Below, one piece after another: positions 44,847 to 54,577 of a DNA stretch of 64,000 bases (its first letter is position 1; the number at the start of each line of letters is the position of its first letter). The stretch is from CAZTYI01 sp964466185. Its GTDB lineage: Bacteria; Chlamydiota; Chlamydiia; Chlamydiales; SM23-39. The stretch is taken from contig CAYXMS010000002.1 of assembly GCA_964466185.1 (NCBI GenBank), forward strand, positions 21,467-85,466, given 5' to 3'. The notes beneath the pieces are model-generated. The model did no database searches, had not been told where the DNA came from, and saw nothing but the letters and a program-made list of their open reading frames with translations. Both the position numbers and the translations under genes were made by a program.

Positions 44847-45888
44847 AGAAATTATCGGCAATAATCCGATTAAGACTTATCTTAAAAATGCTATTAAACA
44901 GCAAAAATTGCCTCATACCCTGTTGTTTTCCGGTCCGGAAGGTATTGGAAAAAGCCTTTTTGCTAAAGCACTAGCCTTAGCTGTCATGTATCCGGAAGGT
45001 AGTGAAAAAGATAGTAAAAAAATTGATTCTTTGAATCATCCGGATTTTCATCTGTATCAGCCGGAAGGGAAAGTTTCTTTGCATAATATTGCTTCCATGC
45101 GCAGCATGATCGAACTTGTCCATCTAGCTCCTTTTGAGGCCGGAGCCAAATTTTTTGTGATCTCCGATGCCGATAGAATGCAGCCAGCTGCTGCCAATGC
45201 GCTTTTAAAAACTTTGGAAGAGCCGGATTCAAATAGTTATATTATTTTAGTTACCAGCAAGGAAGAAGAAATTCTGCCTACTATTTTGTCGCGCACTGTA
45301 AAGCTTAATTTTTTAGCTATTGAAAAAGTAGATATGGTGGCTCTTTTACAGCGCTGGGGAAAAACTAAATCAGAGGCTCACAGGATATCCCTTCTAGCAC
45401 ATGGCTCTATTGAAAGAGCTTCAGAGATCGCTTCTTTTGTAGATACTGAAGAAAAGACCCGTCTTTTGCTCGATCTGCTTTCCAGAAAAGAGCTTTACTC
45501 TTATTTGGAACTTGCGAAATACCTGGATAAAATCAGCTCTTTTTTTAATCTGCCAGAGACAAAATCTTTAAAAAAACATAAAGAAATAGAACTTTTCCTT
45601 TCACATATTTTAATGTGGTACCGTGATTTGCATCTTTTACAGATATCAGATCAGAAAACTCTCTTCTTTTTTGACCATAGAGAGCTTTTAAAAAAAGAAC
45701 TGTCTTTTCAACAAAATTCCCAACAGTCTTTATCTAATTTAAATCGACAAAATGTAGGTAATAGTAATTTTCTGCCTTCTTTAGAAAAAGTCTCAGATCT
45801 GTTAGATGAAGCAAGAAGAGCTCTTTCCCGGAATATCAAACTGCGGACTGTTTTGGAACATCTGTTTTTGCAGCTGGATTTAATTTAG
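44836..45888 (+). CDS. holB: DNA polymerase III delta' subunit
   Basis: 350 residues. An AAA+ clamp-loader domain has LFSGPEGIGKSLFAKALA near residue 30. Next comes KFFVISDADRMQPAAANALLKTLEEPDSNSYIILVTSKEEEILPTILSRTVKL, the delta' pattern with an S-R-T in place of the usual S-R-C. It lacks the four-Cys Zn module of many delta'/gamma subunits. The C-terminal collar domain (about 210-350) is Leu-rich. It would form part of the clamp loader with DnaX and HolA. It overlaps tmk and closes the replication cluster. The following RHS gene is convergent. Confidence 0.85.
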   Translation: MLFEEIIGNNPIKTYLKNAIKQQKLPHTLLFSGPEGIGKSLFAKALALAVMYPEGSEKDSKKIDSLNHPDFHLYQPEGKVSLHNIASMRSMIELVHLAPFEAGAKFFVISDADRMQPAAANALLKTLEEPDSNSYIILVTSKEEEILPTILSRTVKLNFLAIEKVDMVALLQRWGKTKSEAHRISLLAHGSIERASEIASFVDTEEKTRLLLDLLSRKELYSYLELAKYLDKISSFFNLPETKSLKKHKEIELFLSHILMWYRDLHLLQISDQKTLFFFDHRELLKKELSFQQNSQQSLSNLNRQNVGNSNFLPSLEKVSDLLDEARRALSRNIKLRTVLEHLFLQLDLI

Positions 45889-45987
45889 ATCTGGCTTTGA
45901 ATGTTTATTCTTGCCAATGCAAATAAGTTACTTTTGTTAAGTAATATACATTGTTTTTTTTTAATAGATTTTTGATAGCGATAATTT

Positions 45988-48900
45988 TTAAAAGGCCGGA
46001 TTAAAAAATTCTCCTATTTCTTTTCTTAGCATTTTTTGATAAGAAGCGGAGGAAAAAGGATGGTCAATAAAATAGGCGCTTTCCCTAGCGTTTAGTTTTT
46101 GTACATTGTAAGGAGTTGTAAAGATGGGAGCTGAAAAAGACCGGCCGACTAAATTGCCTATTAAATCTTTTTTAGATATATAATTAATGGCCGAATGAGC
46201 ATATTTGTCAGAAATGGACTGGGCAGGGCTGAAGGTTCTAAGTTCTATCATCTGTTTTTCTTCTTCTGATAAATTTTTTAAAGCCGCTTTAAGTGTTAAA
46301 GCCCCTCCGCTGTGGGCTACAACCATAAGACGGCTGTTAGTATCCATATCGTGGAGATAGTCTTTTAAAAAAGCGTTTAAGGAAAGCGAAACGGGAGTTT
46401 GAAAACCGCAGCTTAAAAACATACATTCCATTAGATCGTTGAAAAGTCCTTTGGTAGGGTTATGAAATACATTCAACTGACCCTGGTCTTCTATTAGATC
46501 GGATAAAAGCTGGCCGCTGTTTTCTATCTCTTGACGATCATTCAAGATTCCATTGACATATACTACATTGGCCTGAGGGTTAAATTGTCCATATTTAATT
46601 ATGGAAGGCTGGCAGTAGTTAAAAGAGGGGAGCTTGAAAGCGGAAAATTTGAACTGTAAAACTCGGCCTCCTACATAAATGGCGTCTTGAACAATGGGAA
46701 CAGGAGTTTGTTCAGATAAAAATTCCAGACCCAGGCCGATCAGCTTAAAAGGAAAAGAGAGAACATTGAAAGTGTTTTTAGCGGCCAGTTTGATTTTACA
46801 TGGCAAAGAAACTACATTTTGCAGGTGATTTTGATTGGCTGCTTGTAAAGCATTATTTTTTGCCATATTAAAAGCAGCGGAAGAAGGCGTTAAAAAGGAT
46901 GCTTTTTCTGCATAAAAACCTGTCGGATCAGTCTGGTTTAAAGGCAGGTTTTGGGCATAGGCATACGGATTGCTGCTGTCTGAAAAGCCTAAAGGATCAG
47001 GAGTTAAAAAACTGGCAAGACAGGGATCAAAATAGCGGTTGGTAAAAAATAAGAGTCCATGCTCTTCTTCTCTCATAGACTGAAAAGCAAAAGGATTGCC
47101 GATAAGGGATTTTTTGATTTGTTGTCTGCGCCTTGAAAAAACCCTTTTTTCTCCAAAAGCGCTGTACAGATAGCTTTCTTTGATTTGTTTGTCTTTTGGG
47201 TCGATTAATACTGCCGGATTGCCTTGAAGATCAGATAAAACAGCAAACAGCTTGCTGTCAATCTCGATTGCCAGAGTTAAGGGTATTTTTTGCAAAGAGT
47301 TAACAGGTTCGGTGATTTTGAGGTCTTGAATTTTCTGGTCTTCATTAATGGCGGCAATTTCTAGATTGTCTGAATTTATAAAGTATAAATGCTGCTTTTT
47401 TGCGTTTTGCTGGTTTTGTGTTTTCGAAAAGATAGTTTTTTTGTATCTGCGATTTAAAGGGTCATAGCTGTATTCAATTTTGAAAATACTATTTTCAAAT
47501 ACTGTTAAACGGCCCAGCGCATCATATTGATAATTGGCTTTTTTCCGGTAGTCATATATGGGCTGGCCATCTAAATCATATTCAAAACAGGATAAATTCT
47601 CAGAAGCTTCGGATATGGAAAATTCCTGTTCGTTTTTTTGTTTTAAATTGGATAGAGAATCAAAAAGATAGAAATTGTTGAAAAATCCGGTTTCTTGAGT
47701 TAGCTGGGACAGATGGTCATAGCCATAGCTGCTGCTGGGAAAGGCGTGGGTTGCAATTTTTAACACCTTGCCAGATGGTGAAAATTGTTCTATCGCTTGT
47801 TGAAAATAACGGGAAGAAATAAAACATTTGCGGCCGGCCTGATCGATTTTAAACTTAACAGGAGTTAGGTTTTCTATCTCTGCTTCCAAGGGATTTAAGC
47901 TCAGATCAAACTTTAAATACTTGTAAGAAAAAGTTTTTTCTTTCTTTGCATTATATCTTTCAATGCTAATAAGACGGCATTCGTCATAGTTATATCCTAT
48001 CCAGGACCCATCCGGCAAAATCAGTTTTGTCAGACGGCCAAAAAGATCATATTCTTTTTTTATAGTAAAATTGTTGTTTTTTTCTTTGATTAGATTGCCA
48101 AATCCATCATATGTTCGCTGGATCTTTAGGTTTTGTTTTAGATCATAGGCCTCTGTCAGTCTTCCTGAAATGTCATATCTATAGCTCAGATTAATGCTTT
48201 TGTCAGACGAATAAATAGCTGTTACATGGCCTTGTTCATCATAAGTATAGGTAAGTGTTTTGCCTGATGGTTTTTGAAAAGTGCCCTGTCTGCCGTTTTT
48301 ACTAGTCTTGACTTGGTATTTTTTTTCGGCAATAGAATCTTTTGCTAGAGTAATTTCAAAAAAATCAGGGCTGTTTTTGAATTTTTTTTCTGTTACTTTG
48401 GTACTTTGATATTGGCCTTGTAAAAATCGGTCTTCTTCCAAACGCAACTGTCGGCCTGTAGCATCATAATAATAACGGGCCTGGAAACAGATTTCTCCGG
48501 AAGGCGTTTGCTTTTCTAAAGCAATGATTCTCTCTAGGGCATCATAAGTTTCTAGAGTTATAAAATTTTCAGGATCGCTGAAAATTTTTTGAAAAGAGCC
48601 TTCTGGAGTATTTTCCAAATCTTTATATGTATAAGAGCGGATGTAGCCTTGGCTGTCGCTGTGTTTAACAGGTCTTTTTTTATAATCATAATAAAAATGC
48701 TCTTGCGCTCTGCCTGCTTGATGATAGGAGGCAATAGTTTTTACATTGCCGGTTTGCCCATATTCGTAATTTTTTTTGAAAAAAAGATTTTTAGTTAAAT
48801 TTTCTTTTCTCTCACCAATAATCTGGCCATGATTGTTTTTCTGGTATACTTCTACTAACGCCTGGTTTGGATTGAGATGGGAAATTCTGCAGTTTTCAAA

Positions 48901-51597
48901 GCCCAAAGAATCATATTTATAGTTTGTGATTTTTTCATTATTTTGTACGGTCTTGATCTTTTTGCCGGAATCATCATAGAAATATTCGGTAATCAATCCG
49001 TCTTTGGCTATGTGCTTTATAAGTTTCCTGCCTTTATAAAACCAGTTTTCTTCAGCTAACAAACGTTTGTCTTGAGAAATGTATTTTGTATAGATCAAAT
49101 TGCCCAAAAGATCATAGCTGAAAAATTCTTCCCTGCCATTAGGATAAATGGTTTTTTTTAAATGTCCGTCTTGATAATAGATGTGCCTGGTTATTTTGCC
49201 GTCTGTTTCAATAATTTGAAAAGGTTTTTGATATCCGGTGTAATATGTTTGAACAGTTTCTCTGCAGCCGTTAGTAATTTTTATTAAGTTGCCCATAATA
49301 TCATATTCAGCCTCCACGGCAGGCTCGATCAAGACTTTGTGTTCGTTTAAAACAGCTGGATAAATGGTTTTTATGCAGTTGGAAAAACTATCGTAAAAAT
49401 AATGGGTTTTAGCGTTTTTGGAATTTTTGCTTGTTATGATGTTATTTTTGTAATCGTATTCAAAAGATGTTTTTTCTTTTTTTTGCTCTAACTGACAGCT
49501 TTTTTCTGTTAGGCGATTTAACTGGTCATAGACAAAGAAATTAACCCTGTTTTCTTTTTGTTCTTTTTTTAAATTGTAATTAGAGTCGTATTCGTATTTT
49601 TTAATTCCAGTTGAATCTTTTTTTTGGATTAAAAGCTGTTTGTCGTTGTATTTATAGTTAATGGAAGAGACTGGTTTGTTCTGGCTGTCAAAAATTTTCT
49701 CTTGACTTAATAGAGCTTGCTCAGTGTAAATAAAAACTGTTTTTTTTAAAAGCTTTTCCTCTTGTGTTTTTAAATCCAGATATTTTTCTTCTATAGTTTC
49801 AGGAAAATGGAGAGAACTGGCTTTTTCAGAAGGGAAAATGCAGCTAATATGTCTAATGGTTACCCCATCTAAACAATCCTTGTCTGAACTGTAGCCGTCA
49901 TCATAGATTTTTTTTATCAAAACATGCTCTTTATCATATTCGAAAAAATAACGCTCTAGAATTTTATTCTTAAAACTGTCTTTAATAAGCTGAGAACTGA
50001 TCAGATTTGTGTCGGGCAGGTATGTATATTCAGTTAGAAGGCCGGTTTCTTCTTTTTCGGTTTCTCTTAAATTAAATTTGTTGTTTGAGTAACTGTAGAT
50101 TTTACTATAGCTGCCTTTTTTTGTTTGTCCTTGAGGTTCTCCCAACAAATTGAGATTTAAAGCAAAATTGTTGTCTCCTGTCAAATCTGCTAACATAGTT
50201 TCTTTGATAATTCTGCCGAATCTGTCATATTTAAAATGTTTGCAAAGCACAATTTTGTCTTCGGCATTTAAAAGGGCTTTGGAAACCAGCTGCCCTGCAG
50301 GATTGAAATAAAATTTCTGGCTGGAATGTTTTTTCGTTTGAAAAGAAGACCAGCTGAAAATGCCTGTCTGTTGGTTTGTGAAATATTCGATTAGCGTTAA
50401 ACGGCCCTGCTTAAAATGATAGCAGTTTAAATTGTTTTCTTTATCTGTCCTGCGGCTTAGAACAATTTGATTTTCCCCTTTTTCCTTTTCGATTTGATAG
50501 TAAAAATTATAAACCTGTTGCATTTGTCCCTGACTGTCTGGCAGTTTTAAAGCTTTGACCAAATTACAGTTTTTCTGTTTGTCAATATTAAAATATTTGA
50601 CTTCGATGATTTTACCTTGGGGCAGGCGGATGCTTTCTAAACAGGGTCCTTTTTTGTTATGAGAGGATTGATATTCATAATATTCTGTAGGAGCAAAAGA
50701 GCTGCTAAGCACTTTTAAATAATGAGATTCTTGTTTGTCTGATTTTCTTTGGATCCTGGTAAAATTATATTGCAGCTGTCTTCCATCGCTGGCTTTTATC
50801 TGAAAATTATGTTTGCTCTCTCCTGAGCCTGTGTAGAAAAATCTGGCCCAGCCATAAGTGTGTTTTCCTGAAGGGGAAATTGTTTTGATTTCTGTTAGCC
50901 TGTCCGATTCATCCCAAGAATATATGATTTTGCAGCCGTTGGGTTTCTTTTCCATGGTAAGCAGTAAAATCTGATGGCTCAAATCATTGCAAGTCTTGGC
51001 ATTTGTCCAATAAACCCTTAAACGGCCGTCCGGAAAAAAAACTATTAAACGGCAATAGACCAAGTCCAATTCTATCTTTAGTTTGCTGGTATTTTTTTGC
51101 GTATCTTCAAAAGATGTTTTGCTCGTAGATGACAAACCTGTGGACAAGGCTGTAGAAAAAGAAATGGTTTGAGTGTCTTTATGTAAAACTCCTTCTAAAC
51201 TGGTTTCGGTTTTGTCATCCAGACTAATTGAAAGACGATATTTGGGTTGGGAAGCATTGTTTTTAGAATCTATTTTAGTTTTGATTTTTTGATAAAAAGA
51301 CGTCTTTTTAAATTCTGCTTTTGTCTGAGGTAGAAAACTCCAGCCGCCCTCATATTCCCTGCGCTTTTCACTAGAGTAAAAACGCTTAATCGAAATTGGC
51401 TCTTTTGCCCGGACTAAAAGATCTTCTTTTTCCATTGTGAAATGGCCGGTTTTCATTGAGACGCAGTCTGCGGCGTTTAAATCAAAGCCTGATATATGGT
51501 CTATTAAAGCTTCTTGGGAAAATACAGCAGATATTTGTAAGGCTAGACAGGTAATAACTATAAAAAATGTCAAATTCTTAGAAAATTTGGACGGCAT
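45988..51597 (-). CDS. Secreted RHS/YD-repeat protein with C-terminal alpha/beta-hydrolase domain
   Basis: 1869 residues. A signal peptide (residues ~8-28, FFIVITCLALQISAVFSQE) leads to a DUF6531-type segment (GHFTMEKEDLLVRAKEPISI). Dozens of YD repeats follow (about 200-1480; e.g. YDxxGNLIKE, YDLFGRLTKL, YDALGRLTVF). The RHS core ends near residue 1557 with YFDPCLASFLTPDPLGF, NPYAYAQNLPLNQTDPTG. The C-terminal tip of about 310 residues is unlike a classic toxin: VVYVNGILNDRQEIENS, then VVAHSGGALTLKAALK near residue 1760, a G/A-x-S-x-G nucleophile elbow, with PAQSISDKY and the late DHPFSS as candidate acid/His. RHS shells encapsulate and deliver their tip, so this is probably an exported hydrolase. 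Base use matches its neighbours. Confidence 0.85.
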   Translation of the reverse strand: MPSKFSKNLTFFIVITCLALQISAVFSQEALIDHISGFDLNAADCVSMKTGHFTMEKEDLLVRAKEPISIKRFYSSEKRREYEGGWSFLPQTKAEFKKTSFYQKIKTKIDSKNNASQPKYRLSISLDDKTETSLEGVLHKDTQTISFSTALSTGLSSTSKTSFEDTQKNTSKLKIELDLVYCRLIVFFPDGRLRVYWTNAKTCNDLSHQILLLTMEKKPNGCKIIYSWDESDRLTEIKTISPSGKHTYGWARFFYTGSGESKHNFQIKASDGRQLQYNFTRIQRKSDKQESHYLKVLSSSFAPTEYYEYQSSHNKKGPCLESIRLPQGKIIEVKYFNIDKQKNCNLVKALKLPDSQGQMQQVYNFYYQIEKEKGENQIVLSRRTDKENNLNCYHFKQGRLTLIEYFTNQQTGIFSWSSFQTKKHSSQKFYFNPAGQLVSKALLNAEDKIVLCKHFKYDRFGRIIKETMLADLTGDNNFALNLNLLGEPQGQTKKGSYSKIYSYSNNKFNLRETEKEETGLLTEYTYLPDTNLISSQLIKDSFKNKILERYFFEYDKEHVLIKKIYDDGYSSDKDCLDGVTIRHISCIFPSEKASSLHFPETIEEKYLDLKTQEEKLLKKTVFIYTEQALLSQEKIFDSQNKPVSSINYKYNDKQLLIQKKDSTGIKKYEYDSNYNLKKEQKENRVNFFVYDQLNRLTEKSCQLEQKKEKTSFEYDYKNNIITSKNSKNAKTHYFYDSFSNCIKTIYPAVLNEHKVLIEPAVEAEYDIMGNLIKITNGCRETVQTYYTGYQKPFQIIETDGKITRHIYYQDGHLKKTIYPNGREEFFSYDLLGNLIYTKYISQDKRLLAEENWFYKGRKLIKHIAKDGLITEYFYDDSGKKIKTVQNNEKITNYKYDSLGFENCRISHLNPNQALVEVYQKNNHGQIIGERKENLTKNLFFKKNYEYGQTGNVKTIASYHQAGRAQEHFYYDYKKRPVKHSDSQGYIRSYTYKDLENTPEGSFQKIFSDPENFITLETYDALERIIALEKQTPSGEICFQARYYYDATGRQLRLEEDRFLQGQYQSTKVTEKKFKNSPDFFEITLAKDSIAEKKYQVKTSKNGRQGTFQKPSGKTLTYTYDEQGHVTAIYSSDKSINLSYRYDISGRLTEAYDLKQNLKIQRTYDGFGNLIKEKNNNFTIKKEYDLFGRLTKLILPDGSWIGYNYDECRLISIERYNAKKEKTFSYKYLKFDLSLNPLEAEIENLTPVKFKIDQAGRKCFISSRYFQQAIEQFSPSGKVLKIATHAFPSSSYGYDHLSQLTQETGFFNNFYLFDSLSNLKQKNEQEFSISEASENLSCFEYDLDGQPIYDYRKKANYQYDALGRLTVFENSIFKIEYSYDPLNRRYKKTIFSKTQNQQNAKKQHLYFINSDNLEIAAINEDQKIQDLKITEPVNSLQKIPLTLAIEIDSKLFAVLSDLQGNPAVLIDPKDKQIKESYLYSAFGEKRVFSRRRQQIKKSLIGNPFAFQSMREEEHGLLFFTNRYFDPCLASFLTPDPLGFSDSSNPYAYAQNLPLNQTDPTGFYAEKASFLTPSSAAFNMAKNNALQAANQNHLQNVVSLPCKIKLAAKNTFNVLSFPFKLIGLGLEFLSEQTPVPIVQDAIYVGGRVLQFKFSAFKLPSFNYCQPSIIKYGQFNPQANVVYVNGILNDRQEIENSGQLLSDLIEDQGQLNVFHNPTKGLFNDLMECMFLSCGFQTPVSLSLNAFLKDYLHDMDTNSRLMVVAHSGGALTLKAALKNLSEEEKQMIELRTFSPAQSISDKYAHSAINYISKKDLIGNLVGRSFSAPIFTTPYNVQKLNARESAYFIDHPFSSASYQKMLRKEIGEFFNPAF

Positions 51598-51607
51598 TAT
51601 AAAAAAC

Positions 51608-51638
51608 TCCTCTTAAAAACTGTTAAAATTTAAGAGGA
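51608..51638 (-). promoter_or_regulatory. Hairpin burying the RHS ribosome-binding site, or nadK terminator
   Basis: On the minus strand TCCTCTTAAA pairs perfectly (10 bp) with TTTAAGAGGA across an 11-base loop. The second arm contains AGAGGA, most of the AGAGGAG ribosome-binding site of the RHS gene, which lies 9 bases before its ATG. Six T follow one base later, so the same element could end transcription from dxs-nadK. Either reading makes it a control point for RHS expression. Confidence 0.6.
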
Positions 51639-51672
51639 TTAAAATAATTTATGTAAAGTTTTTAAATTTTTT

Positions 51673-52512
51673 TTAAGAGATTTTGCCGATCCAGCCAAGT
51701 TTAGAACGTAAAGTCGCGAAATAATCGTGGTTTTTTAATTTGACCAGTTTGAAATAGTATTTGCTTTTTTTAATCTTGAAAGAGGTGTTTTTGAGCATTT
51801 TACAGGTCTCTACCCCATCTGCCCAGATATCTAGGGAATATTCCTGGGGACCTAAGTAGTGAATGGTAATTTCTTCTTTTGCGGTTAGGATAATGGGACG
51901 GACGGAAATGGTGTGAGGGCAGATTGGATTGATGGATAAAGCATCCAGAGTCGGATAAATAATTGGACCGCCAGCCGATAAGGAATAAGCAGTCGAGCCA
52001 TTTGGCGTTGATATGACAAGCCCGTCGGCAACAAAAGTGTTTAAATAGGTATTTTTAACAAAAACAGAAAAATGGATCAGATGGGGATTGCTTGCTCGAT
52101 GCATGACTAAATCATTGGCCGCTAAAAACTTTTTTTTATCGGTTTCTATTTCCAGCATCAGTCTTTTTTCAACAGTATAGTGGCCGCCGATAAGGTCTTT
52201 TAATCCCGATAGCAGATTGTCCAAAGGCACATCGGACAAAAAACCGATTTGTCCGATGTTAACGCCTAAAATAGCAGCTTTTAAATGTGAGTAGCTATGA
52301 GCTACCCTTAACATAGTGCCGTCGCCGCCTAGGGAAATAATCAGATCTATTTTGCTTTCGTTAAAAGAAGACAGTTTGGGCAGTTTTAATTTTTTGGACT
52401 GGCTATTTTCAACTGCCAGTTTGATTTTGTTTTCTTTGAGAAAATTTTTAATCTGCTTGGCTATTTCGAAAGCCTTAGGCTTTTCTGAATCTAAAAATAA
52501 GGCTATTAACAT
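51673..52512 (-). CDS. nadK: NAD kinase
   Basis: 279 residues. LIISLGGDGTMLRVAHSY near residue 60 is the GGDG motif that binds the phosphate donor and NAD. GVNIGQIGFLSDVPLDNLLSGL, ADGLVISTPNGSTAYSLSAGGPI near residue 163 and the catalytic domain strand NPICPHTISVRPIIL are all present. It makes NADP from NAD. The C-terminus is full length. Its ATG lies 7 bases inside the end of dxs, so the two are coupled. Supplying NADPH next to the isoprenoid enzyme DXS is reasonable for a shared transcript. Confidence 0.95.
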   Translation of the reverse strand: MLIALFLDSEKPKAFEIAKQIKNFLKENKIKLAVENSQSKKLKLPKLSSFNESKIDLIISLGGDGTMLRVAHSYSHLKAAILGVNIGQIGFLSDVPLDNLLSGLKDLIGGHYTVEKRLMLEIETDKKKFLAANDLVMHRASNPHLIHFSVFVKNTYLNTFVADGLVISTPNGSTAYSLSAGGPIIYPTLDALSINPICPHTISVRPIILTAKEEITIHYLGPQEYSLDIWADGVETCKMLKNTSFKIKKSKYYFKLVKLKNHDYFATLRSKLGWIGKIS

Positions 52513-54467
52513 ACGCCGACCAATTTATGGACTTGTTTCAAAATTTTTTGGGCAATGCTTTCAGCGTCTAGTCCCAGCTCTTTGAGCAATTCAGAGTTTT
52601 TTCCATGCTTGACAAAAGTATCTGGAATACCGAAATTAAATACTTGTAAATTATGAAACAGGCCCTGTCTCATAATAAAATTATTTATAATCGCCCCTAA
52701 ACCACAAGATACTGCATGTTCTTCAATTGTTGCAACCATTTGATGGGTAGAAAGCAGGGTTAAAAAAAGATCAAAATCTAAAGGCTTTAAAAAAACAGGA
52801 TCAACAATAGTCGCATTAATCCCTTCTTTCAAAAGCTTTTCTTTGACCTCAAATGCCGTTTTGCTCATATGCCCCAAGGCAATTAGCAGAAGATCTTTGC
52901 CGGCAGATAAGATTTCGGCTGCGCCGCATTCTCTTTTTTTGAGATTTTTGGGATCTTGAAAAGTTTTTAAGTTGGGATAGCGTACGGCTATGGGCCGTCT
53001 ATAGCCGAATGCACTGTTTAACAGTTCTGTTAAAACCTGTCCGTTGCGGGGCTGGGCGATTACCAAGTTGGGCATGGCATTTAAAAAACTAAGATCATAA
53101 ATACCATGATGCGTTGGCCCGTCAGGACCGGAAAGCCCGGCTCTATCTATGCCAATTAGAACGGGAGCTTTTTGCAGGCAGATATCGTGGAACAGATTAT
53201 CTAAAGCCCTTTGTAAAAAAGTAGAATATATGACTGCAGCAACTTTGATTTTTTTATTTAAAGCAAGCCCTCCGGCATAGGTTAGGCAGTAGCCTTCTGC
53301 TATACCTACATCCTGGCAGTTGTCCGGAAAATCTATTGCTATTTGATTTAAACCAGAACCTGAAAGCATAGCAGGGGAAAGCACCATAATTTTAGGGTCT
53401 TTTTTAATCATCTTATATAAATGACGGCCAAAAATTTTAGGGAAGGTTATTTCAGCTGTCTTGGTACTGCTGCGATCTTTTAAAGCCAGAGGCTGGACTC
53501 CATGATATGCGGTGGGGTCTTCTCTAGCTGAATTAAATCCTTTGCCCTTTTCCGTCAGAACATGCACAATTGCCGGCCGGTTTAAATTTTTGGTGCTGTG
53601 CAAAGTTTCTATTAGCTTTTTAAGGTCATGGCCGTCAATCGGACCGATGTATGCCAAACCGAAATGTTCAAAAAAAGTAGCAGGGGAAACCAGGTTTTTT
53701 ATGGATTCGGTAATTTTTTGCCCTTGATTTGCCAAGACATTGCCGCAAGAGGGTATCTTAGACAGCAGATTTTGCAGTTTAAAATAAAAATTGTTGGCTT
53801 TTGGGTGGTTTATAAAACGGGAAAGAATATTTTTTATATGGCCGACATTTTTAGAAATAGCCAGTCCATTGTCATTTAAAATGACAATAAAACGTTTCAG
53901 GTTTTTGGGCAGATTGTTTAAGGCTTCAAAAATCAGTCCATTAGTAAAAGAACCGTCTCCCAAAACAGGAATAATATGCCGCGCTTTTTTTATCAGTTCT
54001 GGATTGTTTTTTAATTTCTGGTCTTTTAAACAATATTTGCAATGGCTTGAACATATATGCTCTTCTTCCAGGTCGCGATTTTTAGCCAGTCCCAAAGCTT
54101 GAGACAGAGCAACTCCGGCGTGGCCTGAAAAAAAATGGTCATGTTTGGACTCTTCCGGACTGGCAAAGCCGGAAAGTCCTCTGAATTTACGCAGACTAGA
54201 AAAATGTTCATATCTTCCGGTCAAGAGTTTATGGGGATATGTCTGATGGGAAGTATCGAAGATAAATTTGTCTTTGGGAGATGCGAAGACTCTATGCAAA
54301 GCAATAGTCAGTTCTACAATGCCCAAATTAGAAGACAGATGCCCTCCGTTAGCTTCTACAACTTCTATGATGTTTTGCCGAATCTCTTTCGCTAGCTTTT
54401 GCAGCTCTTCTAAATTTAAAAGAGCCAAGTCTTCAGAATGTTTAAGGTTTTCTAATAAAGAGGGCAT
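52506..54467 (-). CDS. dxs: 1-deoxy-D-xylulose-5-phosphate synthase
   Basis: 653 residues. It has NGGHLSSNLGIVELTIALHRVF, SGHAGVALSQALGLAKNRDL, and GDGSFTNGLIFEALNN near residue 171 (GDG...N, the thiamine-diphosphate motif). DVGIAEGYCLTYAGGLAL and DRAGLSGPDGPTHHGIYDL near residue 446 form the pyrimidine-binding domain, and a transketolase C-domain follows. It condenses pyruvate and glyceraldehyde-3-phosphate at the start of the MEP isoprenoid pathway. A Cys-rich insert (CSSHCKYC near residues 138-145) just before the GDG motif is not a usual feature of the family as I know it. xseB lies about 110 bases upstream on the same strand. Confidence 0.95.
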   Translation of the reverse strand: MPSLLENLKHSEDLALLNLEELQKLAKEIRQNIIEVVEANGGHLSSNLGIVELTIALHRVFASPKDKFIFDTSHQTYPHKLLTGRYEHFSSLRKFRGLSGFASPEESKHDHFFSGHAGVALSQALGLAKNRDLEEEHICSSHCKYCLKDQKLKNNPELIKKARHIIPVLGDGSFTNGLIFEALNNLPKNLKRFIVILNDNGLAISKNVGHIKNILSRFINHPKANNFYFKLQNLLSKIPSCGNVLANQGQKITESIKNLVSPATFFEHFGLAYIGPIDGHDLKKLIETLHSTKNLNRPAIVHVLTEKGKGFNSAREDPTAYHGVQPLALKDRSSTKTAEITFPKIFGRHLYKMIKKDPKIMVLSPAMLSGSGLNQIAIDFPDNCQDVGIAEGYCLTYAGGLALNKKIKVAAVIYSTFLQRALDNLFHDICLQKAPVLIGIDRAGLSGPDGPTHHGIYDLSFLNAMPNLVIAQPRNGQVLTELLNSAFGYRRPIAVRYPNLKTFQDPKNLKKRECGAAEILSAGKDLLLIALGHMSKTAFEVKEKLLKEGINATIVDPVFLKPLDFDLFLTLLSTHQMVATIEEHAVSCGLGAIINNFIMRQGLFHNLQVFNFGIPDTFVKHGKNSELLKELGLDAESIAQKILKQVHKLVGVC

Positions 54468-54577
54468 AAATTTTGCCTTGATTTTACTTTTAAAGTTTTT
54501 TTATGGCTCAAAACCCTTGCTTTAAGTAGGGACAACTAACTTTTTCTGAAACAATTAATTTAATTTGAGTTAAAAAA

